A stretch of DNA of 64,000 nucleotides. Source: Halorarum halophilum (GTDB lineage Archaea; Halobacteriota; Halobacteria; Halobacteriales; Haloferacaceae). Location: positions 248,001 through 312,000 of the forward strand of contig NZ_CP058529.1 of the NCBI RefSeq assembly GCF_013401515.1, read 5' to 3'. The notes under the pieces were generated by a model, which was not told the origin of the DNA, ran no database searches, and saw only the letters and a list, made by a program, of their open reading frames with translations. Numbering within the stretch: position 1 is the first letter of the stretch; each line of letters starts with the position of its first letter. This document shows, piece after piece, positions 60,120 through 64,000 of the stretch. The position numbers and the translations under genes are program-made.

Positions 60120-61709
60120 ATGACAGGCGCGGCCGACCTCGTGGTGACGAACGCCGAGGTGCACACCCTCGGCGACCCCGACGAGACGTTCGAGGCGTTC
60201 GCCGTCCGCGGCGGCGAGGTCGTCCGCCTCGGCAGCGCGTACGACCTCGGATTCCTCGTCGGCACCGAGACCGACGTCCTCGACGCTGGCGGTCGGGTCG
60301 TCCTCCCCGGCTTCGTCGACGCGCACACGCACCTCCTCTCCGTCGGACGGTCCCTCGTCCACGCCGACCTCTCGGAGGCCGACGGACCCGACGAAGCCGT
60401 CGACCTGCTCCGCGAGCGCGCAGGGGAACTCGAAGAAGTCGGCGACGACGGCGACGGCAGCCACGGCGACCAAGCGGGCTGGATTCTCGGCTTCGGTTAC
60501 GACGAGTCAACCTGGGACGACTCACGCTACCTCACGGCCGACGCCCTCGCCGCGGTCTCCGAAACAACGCCCGTCGCGGCGTTCCGCGAGGACATGCACG
60601 TCGCCTCCGTGAACCGAGTCGTGCTCGACCGGTTCCGCGACGCGATGCCCGACGGGGACGTGCTGACCGAGGAGGGTAACGCGACCGACGGCGGCGAACC
60701 GACCGGCGTGCTCGTCGAGGAGGCGATCGATCCGGTGTACGACGCGATCGAACCCGACGCCGCGGAGGCGTGCGAACTCGCGGTCGCCGCACAGCAGCGG
60801 GCGAACCGCCTGGGCGTCACGATGGTCCACGACATGGTCCGGAAGTCGAAGGCGCCCCAGGTGTACCGCGAACTCGACCTGGCGGACGAACTCACGCTCC
60901 GGGTCCGGCTGAACTACTGGTCGGACCACCTCGACGAACTCGTCGACGCGGGCCTCCGGACGAACCACGGCAGCGACATGGTGCAGGTCGGAGCGATCAA
61001 GTCGTTCACCGACGGGAGCCTCGGCGGCCGCACCGCGAAGCTCTCGGAACCATACGCGGACGTCCCCGACGAGACCGGTCAGTGGGTCGTCCCGCCGGAG
61101 GACGTCCGCGACCTCGTCGAACGCGCCGACGACGCCGGCTTCCAGGTGACGCTCCACGCCATCGGCGATGCCGCCGTCGACGTTGCGCTCGACGCTTACG
61201 CCGAGACCGACGACCCGGCGGGGATGCGCCACCGCGTCGAGCACTGCGAACTCGCGAGCGACGAGGCGATACGGCGCTTCGCGGAGCTCGGCGTCGTCGC
61301 CTCCGTCCAGCCGAACTTCCACAAGTGGGGGTACGAAGGCGGCCTGTACGACTCCCGTCTCGACGACCGCCGGACCGAAGCGAACCGATTTCCCGCGTTC
61401 CTCAACGCCGGCGCGCACCTCGCGTTCGGCTCGGACTGCATGCCGCTCGACCCGCTGCTCGGCGTCCACTGCGCCGTGAACGCGCCGAGCGAGGGACAGT
61501 CCCTCGGCGTCACCGACGCCTTGCGGGCGTACACCAGCGGCGCTGCCTACGCCGGCTTCGACGAGGACCGGCTGGGTACCCTCGAACCCGGAAAGCTGGC
61601 GGACTTCGTCGCGCTCGACGCCTCGCCGTGGGAGCGTCCGGACGCGATCGGGGACATCGACGTCGCGTTCGCCGCGGTCGGCGGGGAACTCGTCTACGAC
61701 GGTCGGTAG
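60120..61709 (+). CDS. YtcJ-type amidohydrolase (amidohydrolase family 3)
   Basis: This 529-residue metal-dependent hydrolase has the amidohydrolase fold. Metal ligands: HxH in VDAHTHLL, His in TLHAIGDAAVDVAL, His in RHRVEHCELA and Asp in FGSDCMPLDP. The KSFTDGSLGGRT segment is typical for YtcJ. The exact amide substrate is unknown. ATG 60120 chosen because the family begins with DLVVTNAEVHT. Confidence 0.93.
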   Translation: MTGAADLVVTNAEVHTLGDPDETFEAFAVRGGEVVRLGSAYDLGFLVGTETDVLDAGGRVVLPGFVDAHTHLLSVGRSLVHADLSEADGPDEAVDLLRERAGELEEVGDDGDGSHGDQAGWILGFGYDESTWDDSRYLTADALAAVSETTPVAAFREDMHVASVNRVVLDRFRDAMPDGDVLTEEGNATDGGEPTGVLVEEAIDPVYDAIEPDAAEACELAVAAQQRANRLGVTMVHDMVRKSKAPQVYRELDLADELTLRVRLNYWSDHLDELVDAGLRTNHGSDMVQVGAIKSFTDGSLGGRTAKLSEPYADVPDETGQWVVPPEDVRDLVERADDAGFQVTLHAIGDAAVDVALDAYAETDDPAGMRHRVEHCELASDEAIRRFAELGVVASVQPNFHKWGYEGGLYDSRLDDRRTEANRFPAFLNAGAHLAFGSDCMPLDPLLGVHCAVNAPSEGQSLGVTDALRAYTSGAAYAGFDEDRLGTLEPGKLADFVALDASPWERPDAIGDIDVAFAAVGGELVYDGR

Positions 61710-61745
61710 GGACGAAGGGGAGAACTGACCCGGCGAGTCCCCGGA

Positions 61746-62642
61746 CTACGCCTCGCTGACGTCGAGCAGGGAGAGCGTCCCGTCGACCGTCACCGAGAGG
61801 ACCTCGTCGCCGGCGGGGAGGTCCAGCCGGATCTGCAGTGGGTCCTCCTGGAGCACGGTCGTCCGCGCGTCGCTCACGCACCAGTCGAACGTCCAGAACG
61901 GCTCGGTCGTCAGGTCGTGACCCCGCTCCGAGAAGAAGTTCAGCACCGGCGCGGTGTCGAGCAGGTTCAGCCCGACCGCCGAGTCGAGACGGTTGTCACA
62001 CCGGTCGCAGACGTGGTGGACCTCGAGGTCCCGCCCGGGGACGTTCGTCCCCGAGTCGAGCGTCGTCGTCATGCGGCCCATGCACTCCGGGCAGACGCCG
62101 TCCGCGGCGAGACAGTAGTGGTGCCGAACGTGGTGGTGGAAGGCGTCGAGGAACTCCTCGGGCGTGCGATCGTCGAGGCCGCCGGGCGGGAACGTGTAGT
62201 CGACCAGCGTCCGGCCACAGTCACCGCACGCGATGGTGAGCATCTCGTTCCGGTACGACGCCGCGAGGTCGCCGCCGCAGGCGTAGCACTCGCCCGGCGC
62301 GTCGAACGGCCCGACCTCCGCGCGGCCGGTGAACGTCCCCGCGAACACCGAGCGGACGACCTTCCAGCCGGCGGTGCGGAAGGTGTAGCCGCCGTCGGTC
62401 TTGCGGACGAAGTGCTCGAGCAGTTGCTTCAGGTGGTAGTTGAAGTGCGCGCTGTCGTCGAGGTCGATGCGCTCGTACAGGTCGGAGAACGGTACCGGCT
62501 CCTGGCCGCGCTCGACGGTGGCCTCGTGGAGCGCCTGGAGGATGTCGATGCGCGTCTCGTTGCCGAGCAGGGCGAACGCCTCCGCGGGCGTGAGACCGGC
62601 CTCCTCGACGGCCTCGGGGGCGTCTTCGGCGGGGGTACTCAT
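61746..62642 (-). CDS. ArsR-like winged-helix regulator with zinc-ribbon domains
   Basis: This 298-residue protein starts with an ArsR-type wHTH (EAFALLGNETRIDILQALHE, then HFNYHLKQLLEHFVRKTDGG). Two zinc-ribbon pairs follow: CYACGG and CGDCGR, then CPECMG and CDRCDN. The remaining C-terminal third is a beta-rich domain. I infer a transcription regulator sensing metal or redox state. ATG 62642 gives MSTPAEDAPE. Confidence 0.9.
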   Translation of the reverse strand: MSTPAEDAPEAVEEAGLTPAEAFALLGNETRIDILQALHEATVERGQEPVPFSDLYERIDLDDSAHFNYHLKQLLEHFVRKTDGGYTFRTAGWKVVRSVFAGTFTGRAEVGPFDAPGECYACGGDLAASYRNEMLTIACGDCGRTLVDYTFPPGGLDDRTPEEFLDAFHHHVRHHYCLAADGVCPECMGRMTTTLDSGTNVPGRDLEVHHVCDRCDNRLDSAVGLNLLDTAPVLNFFSERGHDLTTEPFWTFDWCVSDARTTVLQEDPLQIRLDLPAGDEVLSVTVDGTLSLLDVSEA

Positions 62643-62748
62643 ACGCGGGGGTTTCTCGTCGGAGGGTAAAACCGTTGGGCCGTTGACGAAGAGTCGTGCC
62701 GTCTCGGGCGCGTTTCCGCCTGGTTCCGGTCGTCGGGCACCGCGCCCG

Positions 62749-63297
62749 TCACTCGCCGACGAACCTGACGGCGTCGTCGTCGCCGTCGAGTCGAGCCCCG
62801 TCGAGTTCGGCGAACGCGTCCCTGACGCGCTCCCAGGTGTCGTCGAGCGCCTCGACGATGACCTTCGTGTCCGAGACAACCGGCATGAAGTTCGTGTCGC
62901 CGCCCCACCGCGGGACGACGTGCGTGTGGACGTGCTCGTCGATCGACCCGCCGGCCGCGGAGCCGCCGTGGTTCATCCCCGCGTTGAACCCGTCCGGGTC
63001 GAGCGCGCCCCGGAGCGCCTCGAACGTCCGCTGTTTCAGCCGCGCGTGGTCGAGCAGGTCGGCCTCCCCCAGCGCGGCGTAGTCGCCCTCGTGCTCCCGC
63101 GGGATGACCATGGCGTGGCCCGGGTTGTACGGGTAGTTGTTGAGGATGACGAACGAGCGGGGCGTGCGGGCGACGATGCGCGACTCGCGGTCGGCGTCGC
63201 GCTCGGGCAGGACGCAGAACGGGCACCCGTCGATGGTCTCGTCCCCGTCCTCGCGCTCGACCCAGTCGATGCGCCACGGGGCGAACACCTGATCCAT
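62749..63297 (-). CDS. HIT-family nucleotide hydrolase
   Basis: This 182-residue protein has the HIT motif H-V-H-T-H-V in IDEHVHTHVVPRWGGDTNFM, with the usual upstream FVILNNYPYNPGHAMVIP and an N-terminal zinc-type CPFC pair. Archaeal relatives hydrolyse Ap4A or AMP-type derivatives; the substrate is inferred. ATG 63297 gives MDQVFAPWRIDWV. Confidence 0.93.
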   Translation of the reverse strand: MDQVFAPWRIDWVEREDGDETIDGCPFCVLPERDADRESRIVARTPRSFVILNNYPYNPGHAMVIPREHEGDYAALGEADLLDHARLKQRTFEALRGALDPDGFNAGMNHGGSAAGGSIDEHVHTHVVPRWGGDTNFMPVVSDTKVIVEALDDTWERVRDAFAELDGARLDGDDDAVRFVGE

Positions 63298-63454
63298 ACC
63301 CCCGGCGAGGTGGTCGTGCGCCTTGAAGCCTCGCGCTTCGGAGACGCGAATCGGGTTCGACGGGAAGGTACTGCGGTCGAAGGGACCCGTCTACCCCCAC
63401 TTCGCCGATGCAAACGCTTATGCGGACCCTGAGATACAAGGGTCGAAACCTATC

Positions 63455-63460
63455 TTTATG
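63455..63460 (+). promoter_or_regulatory. TATA box of the 66-residue zinc-binding gene
   Basis: TTTATG lies 26-31 nt before the ATG at 63486. A 6-bp inverted repeat GACCCT/AGGGTC (63425-63430 and 63439-63444) lies just upstream of it and could bind a regulator. Confidence 0.45.
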
Positions 63461-63485
63461 CCCGTTTTCCCCGTAAGTAGGACCA

Positions 63486-63686
63486 ATGGCGACCCAACCC
63501 TCCGACCCCGACGACGTCCGCCAGTCGTGCGGCACCTGCGACGGGAAGACGCCCCACGAGGTGTGCGTGGAGATCCGCACGGAGAGCGAGAAGGAGGAGA
63601 ACGCGGAGTTCTCGCGGGAGCCCTACCGCGTCGTCACCTGCACCGAGTGCGGGACCGAGACGGCGATGCGGATGAACAACGCCTGA
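63486..63686 (+). CDS. 66-residue zinc-binding microprotein
   Basis: This small protein has a zinc ribbon with Cys pairs SCGTCDG and TCTECGTE, bracketing a Glu-rich middle (ESEKEENAEFSREPY). The last part TAMRMNNA is compact. Such zinc-finger microproteins are common in haloarchaea (I recall DUF7835). The function is unknown. ATG 63486 follows a TATA box. Confidence 0.85.
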   Translation: MATQPSDPDDVRQSCGTCDGKTPHEVCVEIRTESEKEENAEFSREPYRVVTCTECGTETAMRMNNA

Positions 63687-63719
63687 GTCTGCCGGCGGGG
63701 TCGGTCCGAAAATCGACCC

Positions 63720-64000
63720 TCACTCGAACAGGCCGGCCGTGGTCGCCTCGACGCCGTCCTCCGTCACGATCAGCGTGTGCTCGGCCTGGCTAACGAGCCG
63801 TCCGTCCTCCTCCTTGAGCACGGGGTACCCCTTCACGACGCCGTTCGACTTCAGGCGGCGCAGCGCCATCTCGGAGCGCGAGGACTCCAGCCAGCGCGCG
63901 GCGAAGGGGAGGCCGTCGAACTCACGGATCTCCTCCAGCGTCTGCCGGGCCGCACGGTTGCGGACGGAACGGTCGTTCGTCAACTCGAAGATCTCCTCGG
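63720..64000 (-). CDS. map: Methionine aminopeptidase, C-terminal part
   Basis: The window ends inside this gene, and the frame continues past base 64000. The visible 93 codons hold the late part of a type-II MetAP: EEIFELTNDRSVRN, then GLPFAARWLES, YPVLKEEDGRLVSQAEHTLIV and the closing TEDGVEATTAGLFE. The last Glu-rich metal ligand is in SQAEHT. The enzyme removes initiator Met. The 5' end and the other metal ligands lie outside the window. Confidence 0.88.
   Translation of the reverse strand, partial: EEIFELTNDRSVRNRAARQTLEEIREFDGLPFAARWLESSRSEMALRRLKSNGVVKGYPVLKEEDGRLVSQAEHTLIVTEDGVEATTAGLFE

Noticed and set aside
1-64000. CRISPR array, transposase, integrase or prophage genes
   Set aside because: No regularly spaced direct repeats and no recognisable mobile-element proteins were found.

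Overview
The window is about 67% G+C, has strongly acidic proteins, Tat-type signal peptides, leaderless genes preceded by TTATTA or TTTTTAG boxes 25-30 nt upstream, and archaeal informational genes (proteasome-activating nucleotidase, Mre11-Rad50, HerA-NurA, SUI1/eIF1, archaeosine synthesis, class I HMG-CoA reductase). It is an ordinary stretch of a haloarchaeal (class Halobacteria) main chromosome. I saw no transposase, integrase, CRISPR array, rRNA or intein. One tRNA gene (Gln, UUG) is present.

Layout. 1-10 kb: 3' end of a family-B polymerase-like gene with a damaged motif C, a multi-PAS histidine kinase with an N-terminal winged helix, carB, NAD kinase, and a KaiC-like ATPase with an FG-rich tail. 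10-19 kb: universal stress protein, the DNA-end-resection pair herA and nurA separated by one small gene, several small haloarchaeal proteins, a stand-alone XPF-type nuclease and an alkaline-phosphatase-superfamily protein. 19-24.9 kb: queD-queE-queC (archaeosine precursor) just downstream of tRNA-Gln, a 50-residue zinc ribbon, a ferritin-like/DtxR pair, an MFS exporter and a Ca2+/cation antiporter-like protein. 25-28.6 kb: sufC-sufB-sufD Fe-S assembly. 28.7-40 kb: replicative DNA polymerase B, small genes, an operon of one unknown gene with mre11 and rad50, a small wHTH regulator divergent from PAN, a 37-residue membrane microprotein and endonuclease III.

40-45.2 kb holds a cytochrome b6-type respiratory complex: accessory membrane proteins, a membrane-anchored halocyanin, split cytochrome b (petB-like and petD-like) and two small membrane subunits. 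No Rieske protein is visible in it. 45-58 kb: a CDF exporter with a Mn-type metal signature, archaeal tRNA t6A methylthiotransferase, a secreted metzincin-like protease, a PQQ-propeller lipoprotein, deoC, a DUF63-type membrane protein, an Ntn-hydrolase asparaginase, isocitrate dehydrogenase, SUI1, and hmgA (mevalonate for archaeal lipids). 58-64 kb: a large structured inverted-repeat element, a second PQQ-propeller lipoprotein, a YtcJ-type amidohydrolase, an ArsR/zinc-ribbon regulator, a HIT hydrolase, a zinc-binding microprotein and the 3' end of methionine aminopeptidase.

No single unmistakable new system stands out. The strongest unexplained signals are nucleic-acid structures: tandem 36-nt hairpin repeats with compensatory changes at the herA 3' end, a hairpin sequestering the queC Shine-Dalgarno, a 127-nt inverted-repeat element upstream of hmgA, and palindromes in the carB and suf promoter regions. 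Uncharacterised genes locked into the mre11-rad50 operon and between herA and nurA are the best protein candidates. All function calls are from reading the sequence; no database search was run.
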